DNA of 35,580 bases from Rhodospirillales bacterium (GTDB taxonomy: Bacteria; Pseudomonadota; Alphaproteobacteria; Rhodospirillales; UBA2165). The translations under genes were made by a program, and so were the position numbers. Positions 7,874 through 15,064 of the stretch are shown one piece after another. The stretch's first letter is position 1. Each line of letters begins with the position of its first letter. The notes beneath the pieces are model-generated. The model was not told the origin of the DNA and made no database searches. It worked only from the letters and a program-made list of their open reading frames with translations. Location: NCBI GenBank assembly GCA_022823235.1, contig JAJDXO010000015.1, positions 1 to 35,580 of the forward strand, written 5' to 3'.

Positions 7874-9901
7874 ATGCCGGATTCGACAGCGACAGCGCAA
7901 CAGTTGAGCCTGCCCGAGGAGCTCGTCCTGATGCTCCTCAACGAGCAGAACGGCTATTTCCATCAGGTTCCCGGCTGGGATTTGAACTGCGCCGTCACCG
8001 GCGCGGTGCTGGCGGAGCTCGCGCTTCTTTCGCGCATCGACACGGATCTCGATTCGCTCCACTTTGTCGACCCGGCGGAAACCGGCGATCCCGTCCTCGA
8101 TCCCTTTCTCAAGGAAATCGCCAAAGAGCCGGTCCGGCGGGACGCCCAGTACTGGATCGAACGGCTGGCCAACCGGGCGGAGTCGATCATCGACCAGACG
8201 CTTGAACGCCTGGTTTCACTCAATATTCTGGAGCATCACGACGGCGACTTCTGGACGCTGGCTCCCGCGGCCTGGCGCCAGGAGGTGGCCGGCGCCTCCC
8301 AGGAAGGCGTCGTCGGCAATTACGTCCGGACGCGTGTCCTCAAGGCACTGTTCACCGACGAGATCCCCGATCCCCGGGACATCATCGTCATCTGCCTGGT
8401 CAACACGTGCGACGTGTTCCGGTTCATGTTCGAGATCGACGAGGAGACCCAGGAGCGCATCGACTTCATCTGCCGGATGGACTTGATCGGCCGTTCCATC
8501 GCCGCCGCGGTCGAGCACAATATCGCCAGCCCGTCGCTGCGGCCTTCGGCGCTGACCAGGAAAATACCCGTCGTGCCCCTGCGCAAGCTGCTGCTGAACC
8601 CGCGTCTGCGGGGCGGAAACATCGCCGCGATCTTCGCGCACCTCGCGGAAGAATACGGCCCGGTGTTCCAGATCAGCGCGCCGTTCCGGGAACCGCAGAT
8701 CTTCCTCGCCGGGCCCGAGGTCAATCGCTGGATCCACCGCAACGGACGGATGTACCTGCGGTCGCGGGATTATTTCACCGACATCGAGAAGGTCTACGGC
8801 GCGTCGGGGCTGATCCCAGCGCTCGACGGCGCCGACCACTTCCAGCTCCGCAAGGCGATGCAGCCGGGCTACTCCCGCAGCAGGCTGGAGGACCGGCTTG
8901 GCGACCTCTACGACCGGGTCCGCCGCTTCATGGCGGATTGGGAGGTGGGATCGAACCGGCAGGCGGTCCGCCTGTGCCGGCTGATGATCAACGCGCAGGT
9001 GTCGCCGCTGGTGATCAGCATCGAGTCGCAGGACTTCATTGAGGACCTGATAAAGTTCAAGGAGCGCGCGCTCACCAGTCACGTGGCCAAGCTCCTGCCC
9101 AGGTTCATGCTGCGCACCCCGGCCATGAAGCGCGCGTCCGGGGCCATCGATATCGGGGTGCAGCGGATCCTGGGCGCCCACACCGCCGCCCAACGGGCCG
9201 GCTGCCCCCGGGACCTCGTGGACGACCTGCTCAGCCTCCACGCCAGCGACCCGCAGTTCCTGCCCGAATCGAACCTGGGTTTCTCGCTCTCCGCGCCCAT
9301 GCTCGCGAGCTTGTATCTGGGAGACGCGCTGGCCTTCGCGCTCTACGCCATGGCGTCGCAACCCGCGCTCCAGGAGAGGATTCGCTCCGAGGCCGACGCG
9401 CTGTTCGCAAACGGCGATCCGGAGGCCGGGGACCTCGCCGACGAGTCGATCGACGTCACGCGGCGCTTCATCATGGAATGCCTGCGCATGTACCCGATCG
9501 TGCCCGGGTCGATCCGCAACGTGATGAACTCCTGCGTGGTCGAGGGCTGCGAGCTGCCCCTGGGGGCGCGTATCGTCATTCTCCAGACGGCGTCGCATTA
9601 CCTGAGCGACGTCTTCCCCGACCCCGATTCGTTCGACATCGACCGCTACCTGCCGCCGCGAAGCGAGCACCGCAGCCCGGGCTACGCGCCCTACGGGCTG
9701 GGGACCCATACGTGCCTCGGCTTCCGCTGGGTGGAGTTGCAGCTGGCGGTCAACCTGCTGATGGTGGCGCACTATTTCCGGCTTGAGGTGGCCCCGGCGA
9801 ACTACAAGCTGCGGGTCAGCCCGTTCCCGTCCCAGTCGCCCAGCAGGAAGCTGAAGTTCCGCATCGCCGAGCAGTGGCACGAATTCCCCCCGTCATCCTG
9901 A
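7874..9901 (+). CDS. GPP34 domain-cytochrome P450 fusion protein
   Basis: A 675-residue protein with two parts. Residues about 11-215 resemble the GPP34 (Golgi phosphoprotein 3/Vps74) family: SLPEELVLMLL, AVTGAVLAELALLSRI, TGDPVLDPFLKEI, RLVSLNILEHHDGDFWTLAP and the later EIPDPRDIIVICLV...DLIGRSIAAAVEHNI. Residues about 255-660 are a cytochrome P450: the ExxR motif is E535-C-L-R538 and the haem loop is PYGLGTHTCLG with ligand Cys614. In the I helix (about 476-493) Asp484 is present but the usual following Thr is Ala485, so oxygen activation may be atypical. GPP34 proteins bind phosphoinositide membranes in eukaryotes; here the domain could dock the P450 on the membrane in place of an N-terminal helix (inference). 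The start ATG is preceded by AGGGAA. It is not CYP51 by its motifs. Redox partners are not in the window. Confidence 0.85.
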   Translation: MPDSTATAQQLSLPEELVLMLLNEQNGYFHQVPGWDLNCAVTGAVLAELALLSRIDTDLDSLHFVDPAETGDPVLDPFLKEIAKEPVRRDAQYWIERLANRAESIIDQTLERLVSLNILEHHDGDFWTLAPAAWRQEVAGASQEGVVGNYVRTRVLKALFTDEIPDPRDIIVICLVNTCDVFRFMFEIDEETQERIDFICRMDLIGRSIAAAVEHNIASPSLRPSALTRKIPVVPLRKLLLNPRLRGGNIAAIFAHLAEEYGPVFQISAPFREPQIFLAGPEVNRWIHRNGRMYLRSRDYFTDIEKVYGASGLIPALDGADHFQLRKAMQPGYSRSRLEDRLGDLYDRVRRFMADWEVGSNRQAVRLCRLMINAQVSPLVISIESQDFIEDLIKFKERALTSHVAKLLPRFMLRTPAMKRASGAIDIGVQRILGAHTAAQRAGCPRDLVDDLLSLHASDPQFLPESNLGFSLSAPMLASLYLGDALAFALYAMASQPALQERIRSEADALFANGDPEAGDLADESIDVTRRFIMECLRMYPIVPGSIRNVMNSCVVEGCELPLGARIVILQTASHYLSDVFPDPDSFDIDRYLPPRSEHRSPGYAPYGLGTHTCLGFRWVELQLAVNLLMVAHYFRLEVAPANYKLRVSPFPSQSPSRKLKFRIAEQWHEFPPSS

Positions 9902-9908
9902 CGCCCGT

Positions 9909-10082
9909 AGGGGAGAGGAAGCGCTTCGTGCCCTCTCCCCCGGAGGGAGAGGGATGCGCAGGCTTGGCGAGCGAAGCGAGCTTAGCCGAAGCTGGGTGAG
10001 GGGGAATGATCTGTTTGCCTGGCACCCCTACGCCACTTCTATCACCCCCACCCCAACCCTCCCCCGTCAAGGGGGAGGGAGT
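9909..10082. repeat. Intergenic palindromic repeat, copy 2 (with GCGAGCGAAGCGAGC insert)
   Basis: The CCCTCTCCC-CCGGA-GGGAGAGGG hairpin is followed by a TGCGCAGGCTTGGCGAGCG block and a GGGTGAGGGGG tail, then a second CCCTCCCCC-GTCAA-GGGGGAGGG hairpin. The whole unit is nearly repeated at 14616-14765. It lies between the convergent P450 and RND transporter genes and could serve as a two-way terminator. Confidence 0.85.
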
Positions 10083-10115
10083 TTGCCCGGCTCCCCCTGT
10101 CGTCGGCAGCCTAAT

Positions 10116-12446
10116 CTATCCGACGGCGCGCCGCAGCCGTTCCCTGATCTGCGCGGTCGTTTCCCTGGTTCTGTCCAGCACCATCAGCAACGGCGGCAGC
10201 AACAGGAAGTCCGCCACCAGGGCAATGATGACCGTCATGCCCATCAGCAGGCCGAGCGCCCGGTTGTTCGCCATTCCCGACGCGCCGAACACCATGAACC
10301 CGAGCGCGAACACGACCGTCGTCACCAACAGCGCCTTGCCCACCGTGCCGAACGCCGACTGCACGGACTCGGACGGCAGCAGCCCTTGCTTCCGGCCTCT
10401 CAGATACTTGGTCATGAAGTGAATCGTGTCGTCCACGATTATCCCGAACGCGAGCGCCGTAACCACCGACGCGGCGACCCCGACTTCCTTGACCGCATAC
10501 CCCCAAAGGCCCATCGCCATGGCCGCCGGGACGAAATTGGGGATCAGGCTGATCAGGCCGAACCGCAGGCTCCGGAAGACGAAGATCAGCAGCAACGAGA
10601 CGATTCCCATTGCGATCACGGTGCCGATCAGCATGTTCTGGATATTCCTTTTGATCGAATAGGCGCCCACGATGGTGACGCCGCTGGCGCCGGTTTCCAT
10701 GCCGGGGGCATTCTTGCGGAGCCAGGCCTGTGCGCGGTCGTCGAGGCCGATCTTCTCGTCGACCGTCATGCTCCTGAGCATCGCGGTGAGGCGCGTGGCG
10801 GACCGTTCGACATTGATGAGGTTGTTGAGATCGAGGCCCACCGGCAGCGAAAACTCGTAGAGCAGCAGATATTGCGCGGCGAGATCCGAGCTGTCCGGAA
10901 TCTTGTAGAATTCCCGCTTGTCGGCGTTCAGGTTTCTGTTCAGCCGCTTAATGATGTCGGCGATGGAAAAGACGTGGACGACTTCCGGCTGGGCGCGGAA
11001 CCACTCCGCGAACGCATCCACGTTGCGCAGATAGTCGGCGTTCGTGACGCCGCCCGCCTTCCCGGCGCTGAGCGAGTATTCGAACGGTTCCAGCCCGCCG
11101 AAATTCCGGCTGATGAAATCCGTGGACCGCCGGTATTCGTAACTCCTGTCGAGAAGCTCGTGATGGTTCTCGTTGAGTTCTATCCGCGAGATGCCGGCGA
11201 CAAGCACGACCACCAGGACGGACATGGTCCCAAGGAGAACCAGGTGACGGGCCACCACGAACCGTCCGAACCCGTCGAAGAAATCCGATTTCTCCTCCTC
11301 GCCGCGCCGGAGCCGCATGGGCGTCAGCGAGAGAAAGGCCGGCAGCAGCGTCACCGCATAGACGAAGGCGCACATGGAACCGAACGCCACGATGTTGCCC
11401 ATGACGCGAAACGGCGGCATTTCCGAGAAATTGAGGCTCAGAAACCCGATTGCGGTGGTGAGCGACGTAAGGAAAACGGGCCAGATGTTGATCTCCACGG
11501 CCTGGACCGCCGCCTGCGTCCGGTCCATTCCCTGACGCAACCCCGTTCGCACCGCCTCGATTATGTGCACCGAGTGCGCGACCGTGACCGCCATCAGGAC
11601 GAACAGCGCCGCGCCGCTCTCGCCGTAAAGCGTCAGCCCGGTCCAGCCCACGAAGCCGAGCGCGGACAGGAGAACCGCGAGGGTCATTATGACGATCGAC
11701 ACGACCCCCCACAGCGAGCGCACCATAATGGCCGCGACGACCAGCATCGTCCCGAATGCGACCGGACCCAGTACGCCCATGTCTTCGTCGAGCGCGTCTT
11801 GGACCGAACGGTTGAGGAAGAGTTCGCCGGTGAGGTGGTATTCGATCGTCGGATATTTCGCCCTCTCCTCCGCGGCAAGGCCGTGGAGAAAATCGACGAC
11901 CTTGACCTTGGCCGCCTGCCGGTTTTTGTCGGGAATCGCCAGGCTGACGTTCAACGCGGCAACGCGGCCGTCCGGGGAAACGTAGCGTCCGGAAATTTCC
12001 TCGGTGCCGAGCGCGATCTTCCCGATCCGCTTCAGGTCATCATCGCCGAGCGATCGCGCGTCGTCGATCAGCGGATTGACGATCAACTCGTCCCCGACGG
12101 CCCTGCTGTGGGAATAATTCGTGATCGAATCCACGCGGGTAACGTAGGGCGTTTGCCAGAGGCGCTTGGTCAGAGTCTCGACGGCGGACAGCGCCTCGCT
12201 TGTGAAAACGGTGCCGCTCTTCGGCGCAACCCCGACAAGCACCGTATCCGAAATCGCGTAAGTGTCTTCCAGATCTTCGAGTGCGATGAGGTGCGGATCG
12301 TTTTTGTTGAAATGGTTCCGGAAGTCGACGTCGACGGGAACGATGTATTGTGCGCCGACGGCGAGGGCCGCCGTGAGGGCCAGCGAAAGCAGGATGGCTT
12401 GCCACCTGCGGGCCATAACCAGCGCCGTGAAAGAGCTCGGATTCAT
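10116..12446 (-). CDS. RND/MMPL-family transporter, lipid/hopanoid/sterol exporter type
   Basis: This 776-residue integral membrane protein has the repeated RND plan: one N-terminal helix (about 13-33), a large periplasmic loop, a group of about five helices (about 215-370), then a second helix (about 405), a second loop and a second helix group (about 610-765). The motif FGIIVDDTIHFMTKYLRG in the second half carries the acidic pair typical of proton-coupled MMPL proteins; the matching site in the first half (MAVTVAHSVHIIEAVRTG) lacks the acid. Size and layout fit the HAE2/HAE3 group, which includes hopanoid transporter HpnN and bacterial sterol transporter BstA. A GGGAAG box precedes the ATG. 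The EBP-like gene ends 94 bp upstream on the same strand, and the sterol methyltransferase gene is nearby, so export of a modified sterol or hopanoid is the favoured guess. Confidence 0.85.
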   Translation of the reverse strand: MNPSSFTALVMARRWQAILLSLALTAALAVGAQYIVPVDVDFRNHFNKNDPHLIALEDLEDTYAISDTVLVGVAPKSGTVFTSEALSAVETLTKRLWQTPYVTRVDSITNYSHSRAVGDELIVNPLIDDARSLGDDDLKRIGKIALGTEEISGRYVSPDGRVAALNVSLAIPDKNRQAAKVKVVDFLHGLAAEERAKYPTIEYHLTGELFLNRSVQDALDEDMGVLGPVAFGTMLVVAAIMVRSLWGVVSIVIMTLAVLLSALGFVGWTGLTLYGESGAALFVLMAVTVAHSVHIIEAVRTGLRQGMDRTQAAVQAVEINIWPVFLTSLTTAIGFLSLNFSEMPPFRVMGNIVAFGSMCAFVYAVTLLPAFLSLTPMRLRRGEEEKSDFFDGFGRFVVARHLVLLGTMSVLVVVLVAGISRIELNENHHELLDRSYEYRRSTDFISRNFGGLEPFEYSLSAGKAGGVTNADYLRNVDAFAEWFRAQPEVVHVFSIADIIKRLNRNLNADKREFYKIPDSSDLAAQYLLLYEFSLPVGLDLNNLINVERSATRLTAMLRSMTVDEKIGLDDRAQAWLRKNAPGMETGASGVTIVGAYSIKRNIQNMLIGTVIAMGIVSLLLIFVFRSLRFGLISLIPNFVPAAMAMGLWGYAVKEVGVAASVVTALAFGIIVDDTIHFMTKYLRGRKQGLLPSESVQSAFGTVGKALLVTTVVFALGFMVFGASGMANNRALGLLMGMTVIIALVADFLLLPPLLMVLDRTRETTAQIRERLRRAVG

Positions 12447-12540
12447 CGCGGCTTCCCTAATTTTCGAACGATAGCGACCGTAGCATCCTCCGCTTGCCCC
12501 GGCACGGTCAACCCCCGCCGCTGTCCCCGCTCGTTCGCGA

Positions 12541-13275
12541 TCAATGGCCGAGAACGCTGTAGTCGCCGTCCGCGATCAGGCGAATAGAGGCGTAGAGGCC
12601 AAGCAGCGCAAACAGCAGCCATGGGGAGTTCAGCGCCCAGATGTAGATGCAGATGTCCCGCCGGCTCAGCCGGGTCTGCCGTTTCGCCAGGAAGAAACTG
12701 ACCCAATAAAGCGCGGTCCCGTAAGTCAGTTGCCAGAACAGCATTGCGCCGATGATTCCCGCAGCGAGGGCGGGCAGAAAATCAACGGTAAAGGCGGCGT
12801 AGAGGACCAGCGTCGGGACCGGCGTTACGAAACCATTGCCAATGTCGACAATGTAACCGTACGTGCGCCGGTCCGCATAAGAACCATCGATTTGCGCGTA
12901 GGTGGCCCAGACATCCGCCCATAAGGCCGGCGACAGGCTCTTCGCCAGCGGCACCCTTCCGGTGAGGAACTCGATAGCCGGCGTCCGGCCGGTTTCCTCT
13001 CGGCGCCCGCGCCAGTATTCGGCGCGGCGCTCGACATGGTCGCGTTCGAGAAACAGGCATATTTCCCAATAGCAGATCCACAGATTGATCGAAAAAAACA
13101 GGATCAGAAGGGCGTGAATGACGTCGAAGTCGCCGCGCAGCCAATAGCGCCCTCCGATACCGGCGACTGTCAGGATTGCGATGACCAGAACGCTGAACAA
13201 CACCGCCGGGACCGTCAATCGGACCCGGCGTCCATCGGGCTCGGTTTGCGCCGGGCCGGCACGGTCTTCAGGCAT
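12541..13275 (-). CDS. Integral membrane protein aligning with emopamil-binding protein (EBP, sterol delta8-delta7 isomerase)/EXPERA family
   Basis: The frame is open to 13374, but ATG 13275, with GAGGA about 10 nt upstream, is the better start and gives 244 residues. Hydrophobic segments lie at about 20-40, 52-76, 150-196 (two helices) and 208-233. From Trp123 the sequence WATYAQIDGSY lines up without gaps with the EBP signature W-x2-YA-x2-D-x2-Y, and the residue 21 after the Trp, catalytic Glu122 in human EBP, is Asp144 here. QLTYGTALYW (about 182-191) matches EBP GQIYGDVLYF, and ALNSPWLL (214-221) matches MNALWLVL with Asn216 at the place of Asn193. The EBP residues His76/Glu80 are not clearly kept. 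EBP moves the ring B double bond in sterol synthesis. The match is by eye from memory, so family membership is probable, activity unproven. Next to a sterol methyltransferase it is hard to dismiss. Confidence 0.6.
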   Translation of the reverse strand: MPEDRAGPAQTEPDGRRVRLTVPAVLFSVLVIAILTVAGIGGRYWLRGDFDVIHALLILFFSINLWICYWEICLFLERDHVERRAEYWRGRREETGRTPAIEFLTGRVPLAKSLSPALWADVWATYAQIDGSYADRRTYGYIVDIGNGFVTPVPTLVLYAAFTVDFLPALAAGIIGAMLFWQLTYGTALYWVSFFLAKRQTRLSRRDICIYIWALNSPWLLFALLGLYASIRLIADGDYSVLGH

Positions 13276-13380
13276 GTGTTTCGATCCTCGCGTGGAGTCC
13301 AGGCTCATTTTACCGTTCGAAAGGGGACGTGTCCCGGAGAAACGCGCCGGGGAGAGCCATAGCCGCAGCGGCATAGAATT

Positions 13381-13418
13381 ATTGCGTCATGGCCGGGCCC
13401 AGACCCGGTGATGACGAC
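13381..13418. repeat. Short palindromic repeat related to copies at 504-600 and 31402-31533
   Basis: GCGTCATGGCCGGGCCCAGA followed by CCCGGTGATGACG forms a hairpin and shares its halves with the longer repeats. It lies in the 270-bp divergent region between the EBP-like gene and the methyltransferase gene. Nothing else, including a clear promoter, is evident in that region. Confidence 0.6.
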
Positions 13419-13545
13419 TTTGACATGGTGACGACGGCGGGGGGGGGCGCAGTGCGCGATTTCTTCGGCCCCGCCAAAGCCTCGCCCGGGAAGCAGGGGA
13501 TGTTTCTGTTTCGGGAGCCCGCCCGCCTGTGTTAAGGCTACTCGA

Positions 13546-14583
13546 ATGCCTCAGTCCTTCTCCAAACGGTTACGGCACCGCTCGCGCTCGCTCGCGAATC
13601 TCCCGCCTGACGAAGTGAAGTCCGTGCATGACGGTTACGCGGCGATTTACGACGCCGGCGAAGAACGCAGGAGGGAGGAATACCGTTCGCTCGTAAATCA
13701 CTATTACGACCTCGTGACCGACTTCTACGAGTTCGGTTGGGGCCAGTCCTTCCACTTCGCGCCCCGGCGCCGGGGCGAGAGCTTCAAGGCGTCGGTGCTC
13801 AGGCATCAGCATTTTCTCGCCGGCCGGCTGGCCCTGAAGCCGGGGATGCAGGTGCTCGATGTGGGATGCGGGGTCGGCGGGCCGATGGGCAACCTGGCGC
13901 GCCATTCCGGGGCCGGCTTCGTCGGCATCAACAACAACGCCTACCAGATCGAGCGCGCGAAACACCACACCCGGGACGTCGAATCCCTGTGCCGCTTCAT
14001 CCGGGGCGACTACATGCAAATTCCCGAGGATGACGACAGCTACGACGCCGCTTTCGCCATCGAGTCCATGCCCCATGCCCCGGACAAGGCCGGCGCGTTC
14101 CGCGAAGTCCTGCGGGTTCTGCGCCCGGGCGCCTGTTTTGCCGGTTACGAGTGGTGCATCACCGACGATTTCGACCCCGGGAACGCGGAGCACCAGCGGA
14201 TCAAGCACGACATCATGGTTGGGGACGCGCTGCCGGAAATCGCCTCCACATCGGAAATTTGCGATGCATTGCGGGCGGCCGGGTTCGAGCTCCTGGAAGC
14301 CGGCGACCGCGCCCTCGAGTCGGACCCCGAGACGCCCTGGTACCGCGCCCTGCAGGGCCGCGACCTCACGCTTTCGAGCATCCCGCGCACCCCTTTCGGC
14401 CGCGCGCTCACCAATCTGACGCTGCGGGTTGGGGAGCGGCTGCGGCTGTTCCCGGAGGGCTCCCGCGCGGTCAGCACGCTGCTGAATGCGGCGGCGGACG
14501 CGCTGGTCGAAGGCGGCAAATCCGGCATCTTCACGCCGATGTTCTTCTTTTTGGCCCGCAAGCCCCTGCGTCCCGGCGGCTGA
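13546..14583 (+). CDS. Sterol C24-methyltransferase (Erg6/SMT) homologue
   Basis: This 345-residue SAM-dependent methyltransferase has the SMT-specific regions in order. Region I is YYDLVTDFYEFGWGQSFHF with Y61-EFGWG-66 (YEYGWG in yeast Erg6). The SAM motif is VLDVGCGVGGP (103-113), followed by GINNNAYQIERAK. Region II is IESMPHAP (172-179; IEATCHAP in eukaryotes). Region III is AGYEWCITDDFDPGNAEHQRIKHDI. The C-terminal Sterol_MT_C domain includes PWYRAL, PEGSR, ALVEGGKSGIFTPMFFFLARKP. This is much more specific than a generic methyltransferase or cyclopropane synthase. SMTs add a methyl from SAM to C24 of the sterol side chain. Region II differs at three positions (S, M, P for A, T, C), which may change substrate range. 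The RBS is weak (AAGG). Bacterial SMT homologues are known from uncultured bacteria but are rare. The protein is a little shorter than Erg6 (383). Confidence 0.9.
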   Translation: MPQSFSKRLRHRSRSLANLPPDEVKSVHDGYAAIYDAGEERRREEYRSLVNHYYDLVTDFYEFGWGQSFHFAPRRRGESFKASVLRHQHFLAGRLALKPGMQVLDVGCGVGGPMGNLARHSGAGFVGINNNAYQIERAKHHTRDVESLCRFIRGDYMQIPEDDDSYDAAFAIESMPHAPDKAGAFREVLRVLRPGACFAGYEWCITDDFDPGNAEHQRIKHDIMVGDALPEIASTSEICDALRAAGFELLEAGDRALESDPETPWYRALQGRDLTLSSIPRTPFGRALTNLTLRVGERLRLFPEGSRAVSTLLNAAADALVEGGKSGIFTPMFFFLARKPLRPGG

Positions 14584-14615
14584 CCGCGGCTAAATGAATA
14601 GGCCGGAGGGACGCG

Positions 14616-14765
14616 CATCGTTCCCTCTCCCCCGGAGGGAGAGGGATGCGCAGGCTTGGCGAGCGAAGCGAGCCTAGCCGTAGCTGGGTGAGGGGGAGTG
14701 TCGATTCACCCCCACCTTCATTTTCACCCCCACCCCAACCCTCCCCCGTCAAGGGGGAGGGGGAT
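14616..14765. repeat. Intergenic palindromic repeat, copy 3
   Basis: This is nearly identical over about 75 bp to 9929-10004 (CCCTCTCCCCCGGAGGGAGA, the GCGAGCGAAGCGAGC block, GCTGGGTGAGGGGGA), then CCCTCCCCC-GTCAA-GGGGGAGGGGG followed by TTTTTTTT at 14764-14771. The last hairpin plus T run makes a good rho-independent terminator for the methyltransferase gene. The remaining gene-free sequence to 15064 holds the repeat at 14919-15024 and a 12-bp palindrome GGGACCGGTCCC (about 15041-15052). Confidence 0.85.
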
Positions 14766-14918
14766 TTTTTTTGGCCTCCTCCTTGCCCCCGCCCGAATCC
14801 AGGCTAAATGAATAGACGAGTGCCGCTCCCTCACCGGGGCGGCGTTTTTCATATGGAGGGCGCGCTATGCAAATTTGTACGAACTATTTGGGGGGTACCT
14901 CCCAAATGGGTGTCATCA

Positions 14919-15024
14919 AATGTCCATTAATGTCCATGAATGTCCATTCGCCCGAAACGGGGCAAATTGGCGTTTTTGCATAAATGCCGTTGTTTCAACG
15001 ACTTACCGCTATGCGCCCAGTGCA
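14919..15024 (+). repeat. ~105 bp dispersed repeat with TGTCCATGAA units, copy 2
   Basis: Three tandem TGTCCAT units open the copy, followed by TCGCCCGAAACGGGGC, AATTGG, TTTCAACGACTTACC and GCTATGCGCCCAGTGCA. It is the inverted, diverged counterpart of 5708-5812; the TGTCCAT ends of both copies face inward, toward the sterol-type cassette. Similarity by eye is about two thirds, with indels. Confidence 0.7.
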
Positions 15025-15064
15025 TGGCTCGCGTCCTTGGGGACCGGTCCCGCACTCTCCGGCG

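Noticed and set aside
7874-9901. CYP51-type sterol 14-demethylase
   Set aside because: The P450 lacks the CYP51 signatures in the B' and I helices; only general P450 motifs are present.
9954-12587. 877-residue plus-strand frame opposite the RND transporter
   Set aside because: It starts in a repeat, has low-complexity R/E/H/D-rich sequence and no motif, and covers a clear transporter gene.
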